64,000 nt of DNA from Nonomuraea sp. NEAU-A123 (GCF_018603905.1 NZ_JAHFZZ010000001.1:186001-250000); one strand, 5' to 3'; positions 46,258 through 58,380 are shown, counted from the stretch's first letter. The notes: generated from the letters alone by a model not told the origin. A program made the numbers and translations.

Positions 46258-47031
46258 TCACGCTGCCTGCGCAACTCGGTGATTCTGAAGGACAGCGATG
46301 GCCTTGCACAGGTGGCCGGCCTTGCTGGGGCTGCAGCGTAGCTTGTGGAGGATCTTCCAGCTCTTCAGCTGGGCGTTCGCTCGTTCACCGGGACCCCGAA
46401 GCTTGGCGTGGGCGCGGTTGGCCTGCTTCTGGGAGTCCGGCTTGTTCTTGCCCTTGTATGGAGTGAGCACCGGACCTTCGGCCCCCTGATACGCCTTGTC
46501 GGCCAGGGTGATGACCCCGGCCGTCTCCAGCGCGCGCAGGATGCCCCAGATACGGGCGGCGCTCAGATCGTGGGCTTTGCCGGGCAGCGCTCCGGAGGTC
46601 CACAGGATCGTCCCGTTCGGTGAGGCGATGACCTGGACGTTCATTCCGTGTACACGGTGCTTGCCGGAGAAGTACGGCCGATCGGCGGCGACGCGGTCGG
46701 TGCGGATCAGGGTGCCGTCCAGCACCAGGTAATGCAGCCCGTCCCGCTTCGCCTTGCGCAGCGCCTGTCCGAGCTTTGGTGAGCGGGCCGACAACAGCGC
46801 GACCGTCTCCTCCACATACCGCCACGCGGTCGCCGTCGACACCTCGAACCCGGCCCCGAGTTCGGTGAACGTCTCGCCCTTGCGCAGGTAGACCAGCACC
46901 AGCAGCGCCTGCTGCCCCGGGTTGAGCCGCCGCCAGGCCGACCCGATCGCCTTGCGATGCCGGCGGATCACGCCGGCGACGTAGTTCAGCGTTGAACGCG
47001 ACAAATCGACGGCGGCACGATAGAAAAGCAT
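46258..47031 (-). CDS. IS5-family-type DDE transposase
   Basis: A 257-residue transposase with an N-terminal helix-turn-helix (HRKAIGSAWRRLNPGQQALL, FEVSTATAWRYVEETVALL) and a DDE_Tnp_4-like catalytic core: LVLDGTLIRT (first Asp), PGKAHDLSAARI, LADKAYQGAEG (second Asp) and PGERANAQLKSW (Glu). The full triad is present, so it may be active. I could not fix the IS ends: a short ATGCTTTTC match at both sides lies partly in the start codon and is not convincing. Insertion seems to have cut the gene whose tail precedes the pseudogene at 46172. Confidence 0.85.
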   Translation of the reverse strand: MLFYRAAVDLSRSTLNYVAGVIRRHRKAIGSAWRRLNPGQQALLVLVYLRKGETFTELGAGFEVSTATAWRYVEETVALLSARSPKLGQALRKAKRDGLHYLVLDGTLIRTDRVAADRPYFSGKHRVHGMNVQVIASPNGTILWTSGALPGKAHDLSAARIWGILRALETAGVITLADKAYQGAEGPVLTPYKGKNKPDSQKQANRAHAKLRGPGERANAQLKSWKILHKLRCSPSKAGHLCKAIAVLQNHRVAQAA

Positions 47032-47037
47032 CCGAGG

Positions 47038-47097
47038 CCCCTGGTTGTGACGGATCTGGTTGTGGTGATCAATCCATCTACCAGGGGTTTCTTACGT
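47038..47097. repeat. Inverted repeat upstream of the transposase
   Basis: CCCCTGGT (47038-47045) and ACCAGGGG (47090-47097) are perfect 8-bp inverted arms 44 bases apart, just upstream of the transposase start. Could be part of the IS end or a regulatory hairpin; not matched on the other side. Confidence 0.4.
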
Positions 47098-47166
47098 CGT
47101 CAGGCGAACACCAGGCTCGCGATCATGCTGTGACCAGCAACCCGCCACCAGGGGGATGCAAAAGCC

Positions 47167-47457
47167 TCACTGATAGCTCGGGTGTCGCGCTGCGAGGTCA
47201 AGGCGGATACACCAGATCGTGCCCTTTGCCCCTGGCGCTGATGCCAGCAGAGCCTCAAGCAGCCTGGCGGTAGCGCGCTGGTACTCCCTGGTGACGCCAC
47301 ACGCTCCGCGTCTACTCCCGTTCGTGATGCCCCAGGCGTAGAAGCCATCGCCGTCCCCAAGGAGGTTTCCCTGCGGTGTGCAGGAGGAGCGTGGCGACGG
47401 CTCGACGCGCCAGCGGATCCCGGCGGCCAGCAGCGAGAGCATGTCCCGGAAAGTCAT
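47167..47457 (-). CDS. Hypothetical protein, possibly 3'-truncated
   Basis: A 96-residue protein: FRDMLSLLAAGIRWRVEPSP, LLGDGDGFYAWGITNGSRRG, GVTREYQRATARLLEALLAS, GTIWCIRLDLAARHPSYQ. It looks like a real actinobacterial protein but ends abruptly about 70 bases before the inverted repeat and transposase region, so the C-terminus may have been lost at the IS insertion. No function recognised. No good ribosome site at 47457. Confidence 0.5.
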   Translation of the reverse strand: MTFRDMLSLLAAGIRWRVEPSPRSSCTPQGNLLGDGDGFYAWGITNGSRRGACGVTREYQRATARLLEALLASAPGAKGTIWCIRLDLAARHPSYQ

Positions 47458-47551
47458 GTAGTGAAGCTATGACTCTGAGTGACCATTCTCCATGGACGGC
47501 GTGTCCTACCTGTGCTGACAGCCTCAGATGACCAGGACGCCGTGTCCTACT

Positions 47552-48046
47552 TCAGATGTCGAGGGTGCTGGCCAGTGACCGAATGGCCGCCGAAGGGCGC
47601 GTCTCCCTCTCTCGGATGCTCTCCACTAGCTGGCGGGCAACTGTCTGGTGGCGGAACCACACCACCGATTGAGAGCGGGCCTCCATCAGCCGTTCGGTAG
47701 CGGCGGCCAGGTGCCGGTTGTCAAGGTGCGCCTGTCCGACGTCCAGCAGGTGCCGACCGTAGGCGATGCCGGTCAGATCTCCGGGCATGATGCGCCGGGC
47801 GGCTCGTAGCGCCTTGGCTGGCTCCCGCAGCACCGTGTAGGCGTGGGTCTCCTGTGTCGCCACGGCGGCAGGGCCGAAAGAGGTGTTGTAGAGGGCGACT
47901 CGGTGGCCAAGCCGTTGGGCGCCGGCCATCGCCAGGTGGATGTAGCTGGCCACGTCACGGGCTGACCACAGCGCCACGAGCCCATGGCCCGCGTTTGAGC
48001 CGTAGCCGGGAGGGTGCCTGCCCCGGGGCTCCGTCCGAGCACTCAT
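47552..48046 (-). pseudogene. C-terminal TPR fragment of an HTH-TPR regulator
   Basis: From about residue 28 the frame reads as TPR-like helices (RDVASYIHLAMAGAQRLGHR, TQETHAYTVLREPAKALRAA, GRHLLDVGQAHLDNRHLAAA, FRHQTVARQLVESIRER), as in the C-terminal half of actinobacterial HTH-TPR regulators. The first ~25 residues are atypical and there is no DNA-binding domain in any frame between here and attR. So this is most likely a gene whose 5' half was lost near the element end. A short intact protein cannot be excluded. Confidence 0.5.
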
Positions 48047-48177
48047 GATGTGATGCCCTCGCCTCGTGGTGAGCGGCGAGGGGCCTGGGCCGCGAGCGAC
48101 TGCCGCACCACTGCTATTGACGGCAGCACCTCTCGCAGCATCAGGCTCGGCCCTCGGCCCTCGGCTCGGGTGGAGGT

Positions 48178-48196
48178 GGGCCGTCTCTGGGCCGTC
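48178..48196. promoter_or_regulatory. Candidate integrase arm-type site, right end
   Basis: GGGCCGTC-TCT-GGGCCGTC, the same two 8-mers with the same 11-base start spacing and strand as at 22911-22929. It lies about 110 bases inside attR. Inference from matching at both ends. Confidence 0.45.
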
Positions 48197-48303
48197 CGAG
48201 GTGGCTCAACGATGACAGAAGTTGATCGGCGATGACGGCGGCGGTCCAGGTCAGCGCAACCTTCTGTCGGTGCTGTCCAGATCGGTGAGGCCGTTTGACA
48301 GTC

Positions 48304-48325
48304 CCTCAAGAAGAAGATGGCCTGA
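48304..48325. repeat. attR core (duplicate of icd 3' end)
   Basis: 22 bp identical to 22829-22850, here not preceded by icd coding sequence. It marks the right end of the element; chromosomal DNA with the native icd terminator resumes directly after it. Confidence 0.92.
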
Positions 48326-48340
48326 TCTTCCTCTACGTGG

Positions 48341-48362
48341 AGGGCCGCCCTCGGGCGGCCCT
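48341..48362 (+). terminator. Displaced native icd terminator
   Basis: Perfect inverted repeat AGGGCCGCCC-TC-GGGCGGCCCT followed by TTTCG, 15 bases after attR. In the empty chromosome this would follow the icd stop by 15 bases, as expected for its terminator. Confidence 0.8.
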
Positions 48363-48465
48363 TTCGCGTTCTCCAGAACATCTCTTGGCTGTCACAGAAC
48401 GTGGTCGAGACGATTCAATGGGTAAGAGTCCCTGGTAACAGTCATAGGCGTCCCAGGGAGTTCGG

Positions 48466-49503
48466 ATGCGATTGCGTCTTTTGAGTGGGGTGGGGCTGAT
48501 CGCGGTCACGGCGGTCGTGTGCGGCTGCGGTTCGGAGCCGGCCAAGCGGCCCGTGACCACCAAGGCCGACATGGCGGCGAAGCTGCAGCAGGTCAAGGCG
48601 GCCAAAATGGCGGCCGCCGCCAAGGTGAAGGCCAACGAGCTGGGGCAGATCCCGGTGCTGATGTTCCACCGGGTCATCAAGAGCCCCGCGACCACTGACG
48701 ACCGGACTCCCGAGCAGTTCAGGGGCGACCTCGAGCGCCTGGTCAAGGATGGGTACGTACCGATCACCGCCGCCGAGTTCGTCACCGGGAAGATCGACAT
48801 CCCGGCGGGCAAGCACGCCGTCGTGCTGACCTTCGACGACTCCTCGCCGTCACAGCTCACGCTGGACGAGATGGGCAACCTGGCGCCGGACACCGCCATC
48901 GGCATCCTGCGCGACGTGGCGGCGAAGAATCCCGGCTTCCGGCCGGTGGCCACGATGTACGTCACCCGCGACATGTTCGGCAAGACCGAGCACGATGAGC
49001 AGGCGCAGATGCTGCTGTGGCTCAAGGACAACGGGTTCGACATCGGCAACCACACGCGTGACCACATCAACCTGCACTCCCGGTCGGAGAAGGAGGTCGA
49101 GGAGCAGATCGCCACCATCCAGACGATGATCACCTCCTTGGGCGCCGCCAAGCCGGTGACCCTGGCCCTGCCGTACGGGAACCAGCCGCACAACAAGAAG
49201 TGGGCCATGCACGGCAAGCTCGGCGATGTGGCCTACGACCACAGCGGTGTCTTCCTGGCCGGTTACACGCCCGCGCCCGCGCCGTTCAGCAAGTCCTTCG
49301 ACCCGCTGGGCATCCCGCGCATCAGGGCCATGGACAAGAAGGGCGACTGCGTGCAGTTCTGCTCCGTGGCCTGGCTCGACTGGCTGAAGAGCAACCCGGA
49401 CATGCGCTACACCTCGGACGGCGACCCGGCGACCGTGGCCTTCCCCAAGTTCAAGACGCCGTTCCTGCGGTCGTCCTTCAAGACGTGGGCTCTCGCGTAC
49501 TGA
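48466..49503 (+). CDS. Polysaccharide deacetylase-family lipoprotein
   Basis: A 345-residue extracellular protein with a signal peptide and a lipobox-like VCGC (about residue 21), then an Ala/Lys-rich linker (~35-60). The NodB/CE4 fold follows: IPVLMFHRVIK, metal Asp motif LTFDDSSPSQL, and the His-x3-His motif NHTRDH near residue 200, then LALPYGNQP. It would remove acetyl groups from cell-wall or other surface glycans. Normally downstream of icd, it is now just outside attR. Its 3' end overlaps the convergent reductase gene by 26 bases. Confidence 0.88.
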   Translation: MRLRLLSGVGLIAVTAVVCGCGSEPAKRPVTTKADMAAKLQQVKAAKMAAAAKVKANELGQIPVLMFHRVIKSPATTDDRTPEQFRGDLERLVKDGYVPITAAEFVTGKIDIPAGKHAVVLTFDDSSPSQLTLDEMGNLAPDTAIGILRDVAAKNPGFRPVATMYVTRDMFGKTEHDEQAQMLLWLKDNGFDIGNHTRDHINLHSRSEKEVEEQIATIQTMITSLGAAKPVTLALPYGNQPHNKKWAMHGKLGDVAYDHSGVFLAGYTPAPAPFSKSFDPLGIPRIRAMDKKGDCVQFCSVAWLDWLKSNPDMRYTSDGDPATVAFPKFKTPFLRSSFKTWALAY

Positions 49504-50614
49504 ACGTGATGCCTGCCCGGCGTAGGCGGTCGATCAGCGGGCGGCCCATCGCGGACGCGGTGGTGACCTGGCCCGCGATCTCCGGCACGTCGTCGAAGGC
49601 CAGGCATAGCGCCGACTCGCTGAGCATCTTGGCCGTCTCGTCGTAGCCGGGGTCGCCGCCCGCGACTTCGGTGACGACTCGCCGTCCGCCGCCCTCGCCG
49701 AGGAAGGTGATCTTGAACCAGTTGCGGGCCCGCTGCTCGGGGGTGGGCCCGTCGCCCGGCTTGATGCGGCCCGCCATCCAGTCGCGTACCGGGGCGATCT
49801 GCGCGAGAGCCGCTATCGTCCCCGCTCCCGCCGCCACCGCGAGCGCGGCGGGCAGGCCCTTGACGGCGTAGTACTGGCGGTAGGTGAAGTCGGGCCCGTA
49901 GCGGTCGAGCAGGCGGGCCGAGCGGCCGACGATCTGCGGGTCGAGGCTGGGCATCGGTAGCGCCCAGCCGCCGACGTAACGCAGCCCGCCGGGCAGGGAG
50001 CTGATCCGGCGGCCCGGTGTTCGCGGTTCGGCCGCGCGCCGCCGCGCCGCCGCGTCGAGGAGCTGCAGGGGGCGCGAGACGATCGTCATCGCGGAGGCCC
50101 GCGTGCCTCCGGACGCCCGCATCTCACTCCTGAGGAACCCACTGACCTTGAGCGGCACGTGCTCCGGCAACTGGCCGACCGTGAACAGCACGCCCAGGTC
50201 GTAGGGGATCGAGTCGAAGCCGCACGCGTGCACGAGCTTGGCGCCCGTCGTGGTGGCCAGCCGGTGGTAGCGGACGTACATCCGGTCCACGAACTCGGCC
50301 TCGCCGGTCAGGTCCAGATAGTGGGTGCCCGCCTCGGCGCAGGCGGCCACGAGCGGCTCTCCGTAACGGATATAGGGGCCGACGGTCGTGACGACGACGC
50401 GCGCCTCGCGGGCGATCGCGGCCAGTGAGGCGGGGTCGGTGGCGTCGGCGACCAGGATCGGAGCGTTGAGGCCGAGCCGTTCCAGCTTGGCCCGGTCCCG
50501 TCCGGCCAGTGCCCAGCGCACCTCGGGCCCGGCCGTTTTGGCGAGGTAGGCCGCGGTGAGCGCCCCGGTGAATCCGCTCGCGCCGAACAGCACGATGTCG
50601 TACGTACGGGCCAT
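49478..50614 (-). CDS. Saccharopine dehydrogenase-like NAD(P)-binding oxidoreductase
   Basis: A 378-residue protein with an N-terminal Rossmann fold (IVLFGASGFTGALTAAYLA, LAGRDRAKLERLG, VVTTVGPYIRYGEPLV) and the family segments HYLDLTGEAEFVDRMY and GFDSIPYDLGVLF. This group includes mycobacterial trans-acting enoyl reductase-like proteins as well as uncharacterised relatives; the substrate is unknown. ATG 50614 has GGGAGG 9 bases upstream. It stands as a single gene divergent from the receptor kinase. Confidence 0.85.
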   Translation of the reverse strand: MARTYDIVLFGASGFTGALTAAYLAKTAGPEVRWALAGRDRAKLERLGLNAPILVADATDPASLAAIAREARVVVTTVGPYIRYGEPLVAACAEAGTHYLDLTGEAEFVDRMYVRYHRLATTTGAKLVHACGFDSIPYDLGVLFTVGQLPEHVPLKVSGFLRSEMRASGGTRASAMTIVSRPLQLLDAAARRRAAEPRTPGRRISSLPGGLRYVGGWALPMPSLDPQIVGRSARLLDRYGPDFTYRQYYAVKGLPAALAVAAGAGTIAALAQIAPVRDWMAGRIKPGDGPTPEQRARNWFKITFLGEGGGRRVVTEVAGGDPGYDETAKMLSESALCLAFDDVPEIAGQVTTASAMGRPLIDRLRRAGITFSTREPTS

Positions 50615-50816
50615 ATTCCCGAGCCTCCCGGTGTTTCTCATCACTTTGCCCGATACTGTGCTTATTCGGCGTTTCTCCCGACGATGGTGATGCCGGGTGG
50701 CCATACTGCTCCTGGCGACAAACCGTGACGTCACGAACGGTTAACGGTTCCCTGAGAGCTTACTGAGCGTCGTAAAGTTTGCGTCGTTAGGCTTTGTTTG
50801 AACGTGGGGAAGATGA

Positions 50817-52778
<1,962 letters not shown>

Positions 52779-52823
52779 CGAACGGGTAGCATCCGAAAGT
52801 CAATGATTCACCCTCCGAGTTAG

Positions 52824-53807
<984 letters not shown>

Positions 53808-53831
53808 GCCGTCACTGGTCTGTCCTGACAA

Positions 53832-53866
53832 GGCGCGCGTCCGTTTCCGGGCGCGCGTCTTTTCTC
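53832..53866 (+). terminator. Terminator after mdh
   Basis: GC-rich stem CGCGCGTCC / GGGCGCGCG with a 6-base loop, followed by TCTTTTCTC, about 25 bases after the mdh stop. Confidence 0.75.
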
Positions 53867-53910
53867 TGGCCGCACCTGTACGATTTGCGGCTTATTTCCC
53901 TTTTGTACGC

Positions 53911-54048
53911 CTAAGGGCACAGAGTGATTCCCGCGGCCGGAGCCGGCGGCGAGGTGGCGAATATCACCCCTGCCGCCGCGGTGAGGCTGCCCAGTAGAAC
54001 GAGGACGCCGAAGAGTACCTTCGTGACCCTTGGTGAAAAGCTCCTCAC
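53911..54048 (-). CDS. Possible small secreted or membrane peptide (45 aa)
   Basis: A 45-residue frame beginning at a GTG: basic start (RSFSPRVTK), hydrophobic helix (VLFGVLVLLGSLTAAAGVIF) and a Pro/Ala tail ending in ITLCP. It lies 31 bases downstream of galE on the same strand. The residue pattern is that of a signal anchor, but there is no clear ribosome site. Confidence 0.3.
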   Translation of the reverse strand: MRSFSPRVTKVLFGVLVLLGSLTAAAGVIFATSPPAPAAGITLCP

Positions 54049-54079
54049 ATTTCGATATCACAGCACATATCTGGACTTC

Positions 54080-55033
54080 CTATACCGATTTCCCGGAAAG
54101 CGCTCCCCAAGCGTCAGAGACGATGTCCCGCAGGGACGCCCGCTCGGCCTTCCAGCCCAGCTCGCGCCGGATCTTCTCGGACGACGCGACGAGCACGGCC
54201 GGGTCGCCCGCCCGGCGTGGCCCGAGGACGGTGGGGATGCCGTGCCCGGTGACCTCGCGGCAGACCGAGATCACCTCCTGAACGGAGAAGCCGGCGCCGC
54301 TGCCCAGGTTGTAGATCTGGTGCTCTCCCGGGGAGAGCGCCTCCAGCGCCAGCAGGTGGGCGACCGCCAGGTCGGCCACATGGACGTAGTCGCGCACGCA
54401 CGTGCCGTCGTCCGTCGGATAGTCGGTGCCGAACACGCTGACCGACTCACGCTCGCCGGTGGCCACCTTGAACACGTTCGGGATGAGGTGGGTCTCGATG
54501 GCGTGCCGCTCGCGGTAGCGGCCGTACGCGCCGGCCACGTTGAAATACCGCAGGCTCACCGCTCCGAGGCCGTGCAGGCCCGCGTAGGCGGTCAGGGCGG
54601 TGTCCACGGCCAGCTTCGAGGCGCCGTACGGGTTCGTGGGCCGCGTCGGGTCGGTCTCCAGGATGGGGGAGCGCTCGGGCTCGCCGTACGTGGCCGCGGT
54701 CGAGGAGAACACGATCCCGCGCACGCCCTGCTCGCGCATCGCGTCGAGCAGCGCCAGCGTGCCGCCGAGGTTGTGCGACCAGTAAAGGCCGGGCTTCTCC
54801 ACCGACTCGCCGACCAGCGACTTGGCCGCGAAGTGCAGCACCGCCTCGACGCCCGCCAGCGCGTCGTGGGCCTCGGTGATGGAGCCGCGGACGAAGCGCG
54901 CCCCCTCCGGCACCGCGTCCTCGTGGCCGGTCGACAGGTCGTCGAGCACGGTCACCTCGTGGCCCGACTCGACGAGCTGCGCCGCAACGACACTGCCCAC
55001 GTATCCGGCGCCTCCGGTGACCAGCAACCTCAT
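54080..55033 (-). CDS. galE: UDP-glucose 4-epimerase GalE
   Basis: A 317-residue short-chain-type epimerase interconverting UDP-glucose and UDP-galactose. Seen: Rossmann motif [25 protein letters not shown], the catalytic Ser/Thr region [11 protein letters not shown] and Y-x3-K in [11 protein letters not shown], then LRYFNVAGA and [17 protein letters not shown] sits 5 bases before ATG 55033, fixing the start. Monocistronic apart from a possible small downstream frame. Confidence 0.94.
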   Translation of the reverse strand: MRLLVTGGAGYVGSVVAAQLVESGHEVTVLDDLSTGHEDAVPEGARFVRGSITEAHDALAGVEAVLHFAAKSLVGESVEKPGLYWSHNLGGTLALLDAMREQGVRGIVFSSTAATYGEPERSPILETDPTRPTNPYGASKLAVDTALTAYAGLHGLGAVSLRYFNVAGAYGRYRERHAIETHLIPNVFKVATGERESVSVFGTDYPTDDGTCVRDYVHVADLAVAHLLALEALSPGEHQIYNLGSGAGFSVQEVISVCREVTGHGIPTVLGPRRAGDPAVLVASSEKIRRELGWKAERASLRDIVSDAWGALSGKSV

Positions 55034-55119
55034 GTTTACTCCTGTGGCTATATGTTTGATTTTGTCGGGCTCAGGGTTCAGCATACGCGGGAAATCCGCC
55101 GAGTACGCTGCCAACCACC

Positions 55120-56433
55120 ATGTTTGACACCCTCGCGGCCAATATCGCGCTGGTCCTGCTGTTCATCCTCGTCGGCGGCTTCTTCGCCGCCGCCGAGATG
55201 GCGCTGGTCTCCCTGCGGGAGAGCCAGGTGCGCAAGCTCGCCCAGAAAGGTCGCCGCGGCGAGCGGGTGGCCAAGCTCGCCCGCGATCCCAACCGCTTCC
55301 TGTCGGCGGTGCAGATCGGGGTGACCGTCGCCACCATGCTGTCGGCCGCGTTCGGCGCCGACCGGCTCGGCATGCAGTTCGTGCCCGTGCTCGAAGGGTG
55401 GAGCGTGCCCCACGCCGTCGCACCCGTACTCGGGCTGGTGCTGGTGACGCTCGCCATCTCGTACGTCTCTCTCGTGCTCGGTGAGCTGGCGCCCAAACGC
55501 CTGGCCCTGCAGCGGGCCGAGGGGCTCTCGCTGGTCGTGGCGCCCTTCCTCGACCGCATGGCCATGCTGTCGCGCCCGGTCATCTGGGCGCTGTCGAAGT
55601 CGACCGACGGCGTGGTCAGGCTGCTCGGCGGCAACCCGCAGGCCGACCGCGAGGAGGTCACCACCGAGGAACTCCGCGACATGGTCGTCGGGCACACCGA
55701 CCTGACCGCCGACGAGCGCAAGCTGATCGCCGAGGTGTTCGCCGCGGGCAAGCGCCAGCTCCGCGAGGTCATGCTGCCGCGTACCGAGGTGGAGTTCATG
55801 GAGGCCGACACCACGCTGGCGGAGGCGGCGGTGCTGGCCTCGGGGCTGCCGCACTCGCGCTTTCCCGTCTATCGCGAGTCGTACGACGAGGTCATCGGGT
55901 TCGTGCACGTCAGGGACCTGCTCGACCCGGTGCTCACCGGGCGGATCGAGCCGATCAGCGAGCTGGTGCCGATCAGGCCGGTCAAGTTCGTACCGGCTTC
56001 CAAGCGCCTGCTCACCACCCTCTCGGAGATGCGCGACGAGGGCCACCACCTGGCCATCGTCGTCGACGAGTACGGCGGGACGGCCGGCATCGTCACGCTG
56101 GAGGACCTGGTCGAAGAGCTCATCGGCGACATCAGGGACGAGTACGACGTCGAGGGCGACACCGTGGTCCTCCCGGCGGGCGAGATGGAGATCGACGGCC
56201 TGACGAACCTCAACGACTTCTACGCCGAGACCGGCATCCGGTTGGCCGACGGCCCGTACGAGACGCTGGGCGGGTTCGTGATGTCCGTGCTCGGCCACGT
56301 GGCCGCCGTGGGGGAGGTGGTGGAGGTGCCCGGATTCGAACTGACCGTCACCGAACTCGACGGCCGCCGTATCGCCAGAGTGAGAGTGAAACGGCGTCCG
56401 GTCGTCGAGTCGCCGCCCGACCTGGATTCCTGA
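55120..56433 (+). CDS. CNNM/HlyC-CorC-type membrane protein with CBS pair
   Basis: A 437-residue protein: N-terminal DUF21/CNNM membrane domain (~1-195, [43 protein letters not shown]), two CBS domains (~205-335, [34 protein letters not shown]) and a C-terminal CorC_HlyC domain (~350-430). Family members move Mg2+ or other cations, or resist their excess; the haemolysin label is historical. trpS follows 14 bases later and is probably co-transcribed. Confidence 0.9.
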   Translation: MFDTLAANIALVLLFILVGGFFAAAEMALVSLRESQVRKLAQKGRRGERVAKLARDPNRFLSAVQIGVTVATMLSAAFGADRLGMQFVPVLEGWSVPHAVAPVLGLVLVTLAISYVSLVLGELAPKRLALQRAEGLSLVVAPFLDRMAMLSRPVIWALSKSTDGVVRLLGGNPQADREEVTTEELRDMVVGHTDLTADERKLIAEVFAAGKRQLREVMLPRTEVEFMEADTTLAEAAVLASGLPHSRFPVYRESYDEVIGFVHVRDLLDPVLTGRIEPISELVPIRPVKFVPASKRLLTTLSEMRDEGHHLAIVVDEYGGTAGIVTLEDLVEELIGDIRDEYDVEGDTVVLPAGEMEIDGLTNLNDFYAETGIRLADGPYETLGGFVMSVLGHVAAVGEVVEVPGFELTVTELDGRRIARVRVKRRPVVESPPDLDS

Positions 56434-56447
56434 CACAATTGGCTGCT

Positions 56448-57452
56448 ATGGCCAGACCTCGTGTCCTCTCCGGCATCCAGCCCACCGCAGACTCCTTCCA
56501 CCTGGGCAACTACCTGGGTGCGGTCCGCCAATGGGTGACGCTGCAGGAGACTCATGACGCCTTCTACTGCGTCGTCGACCTCCACGCGATCACCGTGCCG
56601 ACGGAGCCCGCCGCGCTGCGCCGCCGCACCCGCGTGGCCGCCGCCCAGCTGTTCGCCGCCGGGCTCGACCCCGAGCGCTCGACGGTGTTCGTGCAGTCGC
56701 ACGTCCGGGAGCACACCGAGCTGGCCTGGATCCTCATCTGCCTGACGGGCATGGGCGAGGCGGCCAGGATGACGCAGTTCAAGGACAAGTCCGCCAAGTT
56801 CGGGGAGAACGCGGCCAGCGTCGGGCTCTTCACCTATCCGGTGCTCCAAGCGGCCGACATCCTGCTTTATCAGGCCAACAGCGTGCCGGTCGGCGCCGAC
56901 CAGAAGCAGCACCTGGAGCTCACCCGCGACCTCGCCCAGCGGTTCAACCACCGCCTCGGCGACACGTTCACCATCCCTGAGCCGTACATCCTCAAGGAGG
57001 TCGAGAAGATCACCGACCTCCAGGACCCGACGGCCAAGATGTCCAAGTCGTCCTCCAGCCCCGCGGGCATCCTCGACGTCCTGGAGCAGCCGGGGCCGCT
57101 GCGCAAGAAGGTCATGCGCGCGGTCACCGACACCGGCTCCGAGGTCCTGTTCGACGAGGACGGCAAGCCTGGCATCTCCAACCTGCTCCGCATCCTGTCC
57201 GCGCTCACGGCCACGCCGATCCCCGACCTGGTCGCGCGTTACGCCGGGCAGGGATACGGGACGTTCAAGAAGGACGTGGCGGAGGCCGTGGTGGAGGCGT
57301 TCACGCCCATCCGGGAGCGCACGGAGAAGCTGCTGGCCGACGAGGCCGAGCTGGACCGCCTGCTGGCCATCGGCGCCGAACGCGCCGGCACCGTGGCCCG
57401 CCAGACCATGGCCGAGGTCCGCGACCGCGTCGGCTTCCTGCCCAGCCTCTGA
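56448..57452 (+). CDS. trpS: Tryptophanyl-tRNA synthetase
   Basis: A 334-residue class I aminoacyl-tRNA synthetase. Seen: [20 protein letters not shown] with the HIGH-like [43 protein letters not shown], and KMSKSS as the second ATP motif. Length fits the family. ATG 56448 is preferred to an upstream in-frame TTG because it gives the usual N-terminus. Confidence 0.96.
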   Translation: MARPRVLSGIQPTADSFHLGNYLGAVRQWVTLQETHDAFYCVVDLHAITVPTEPAALRRRTRVAAAQLFAAGLDPERSTVFVQSHVREHTELAWILICLTGMGEAARMTQFKDKSAKFGENAASVGLFTYPVLQAADILLYQANSVPVGADQKQHLELTRDLAQRFNHRLGDTFTIPEPYILKEVEKITDLQDPTAKMSKSSSSPAGILDVLEQPGPLRKKVMRAVTDTGSEVLFDEDGKPGISNLLRILSALTATPIPDLVARYAGQGYGTFKKDVAEAVVEAFTPIRERTEKLLADEAELDRLLAIGAERAGTVARQTMAEVRDRVGFLPSL

Positions 57453-57455
57453 TCT

Positions 57456-57494
57456 TCGGCAGATTTAAAGGGCAAGAGTCGGCAGATCTAAAGG
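57456..57494. repeat. Short direct repeat after trpS
   Basis: TCGGCAGATTTAAAGG (57456-57471) and TCGGCAGATCTAAAGG (57479-57494), one mismatch, 23 bases apart. No known function. Confidence 0.7.
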
Positions 57495-57642
57495 CTGGGC
57501 GATCGCATGCTGGCGGGGTTCGTTCTCTACTGCGGGCCTGAGTCGTTGAGCTTCGGTGACGGGCTCTCCGGTCTCCGCTCTTTGGACGACGCGTTCTCCA
57601 GGGCAGGCGGCGCTTTCCGGTGATCAGTAGTCAAGACAGGGG

Positions 57643-58380
57643 TCACCAGGGGACGACGCCGCCCTCTTCGCTGAGGAAGGCGCCGGTTGTGGGCATGGTG
57701 GTGGCCTGGCGGGCGATGTGGGCGCCGCCTTCGTCGGCGGTCAGGGTGCCGCGGTGGTTGTTGAGGTCGGTGGCGCAGAAGCCTGGTGAGACCGCGTTGA
57801 CCTTGATCGGGGTGTCGCGGAGTTCGTCCGCGTAGATCAGGGTGATCGCGTTCAGGGCGGCCTTGGAGGAGTTGTAGCCGAGGAGTCGGCTGTAGTCCTT
57901 GAAGGGCGAGTTCGCGTCGGTCAGGAACGCGATCGTGCCCAGGCCGCTCGACACGTTGGCGATGTGTCCGGCCGCCGACCTGCGGAGCAGCGGGAGCATC
58001 GCGTTGGTCACCGCGACGACCCCGAAGACGTTCGTCTCGTAGATCGCGCGCAGCTCCGTCAGCGGCAGCTCGCTCGGCCGGTATGGGCGGTCGCGGGTGA
58101 TTCCGGCGTTGTTGATGAGGATGTCCAGGCGGCCGAACTCCGCGTCGATGTACGCCGCGGCGGCCTCGACCGTGGCGAGGTCGGTGACGTCGAGCCGGAC
58201 GAACCGGGCGTCCAGTCCTTCGCCGACCAGATTCGTCTCGGCCTTCCGCCCTCTCTCCTCGTCGCGGGCGCCGAGGAGCACCACGTGCCCCTCCCGGCCG
58301 AGCTGCCGCGCGGTCGCGTAGCCGATCCCCTTGTTGGCTCCGGTGATGAGGACGATCTGCTGCTCCGTCGAGTACGTCAT
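57643..58380 (-). CDS. Short-chain dehydrogenase/reductase
   Basis: A 245-residue NADP-type SDR: cofactor motif LITGANKGIGYATARQLG, LDVTDLATVEAA, NNAG (ILINNAGITRD), catalytic Ser in IANVSSGLG and Y-x3-K in LGYNSSKAAL, and PGFCATDLN. It belongs to the plant/animal carbonyl-reductase-like branch, which reduces carbonyls with NADPH. It lies 82 bases downstream of, and in the same direction as, the MarR gene, so they may share a transcript. Confidence 0.9.
   Translation of the reverse strand: MTYSTEQQIVLITGANKGIGYATARQLGREGHVVLLGARDEERGRKAETNLVGEGLDARFVRLDVTDLATVEAAAAYIDAEFGRLDILINNAGITRDRPYRPSELPLTELRAIYETNVFGVVAVTNAMLPLLRRSAAGHIANVSSGLGTIAFLTDANSPFKDYSRLLGYNSSKAALNAITLIYADELRDTPIKVNAVSPGFCATDLNNHRGTLTADEGGAHIARQATTMPTTGAFLSEEGGVVPW

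Larger units (their letters stand above)
22829..48325. mobile_element. Actinomycete integrative and conjugative element (AICE) in icd
   Basis: About 25.5 kb bounded by a perfect 22-bp direct repeat of the icd 3' end. Left to right it holds a tyrosine integrase, excisionase, DUF3987 and Prim-Pol replication proteins, a zinc-ribbon membrane protein, a palindrome cluster, TraB/FtsK translocase, SpdB-like protein, WhiB, regulators, and cargo including an RHS toxin with barstar immunity. This is the AICE plan: one translocase moving double-stranded DNA, with autonomous replication genes. The usual AICE target is a tRNA gene; icd as target recalls E. coli e14 and phage 21. The right end has decayed genes and an IS5-type transposase. 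Confidence 0.9.

Noticed and set aside
46243..47031. ATGCTTTTC matches at both sides of the transposase as IS terminal repeats
   Set aside because: One copy is the transposase start codon itself and the match does not extend; too short to define IS ends.
22829..48325. The element as a prophage
   Set aside because: No capsid, portal, terminase, tail or lysis gene; a TraB/FtsK translocase and SpdB-like protein point to an AICE.
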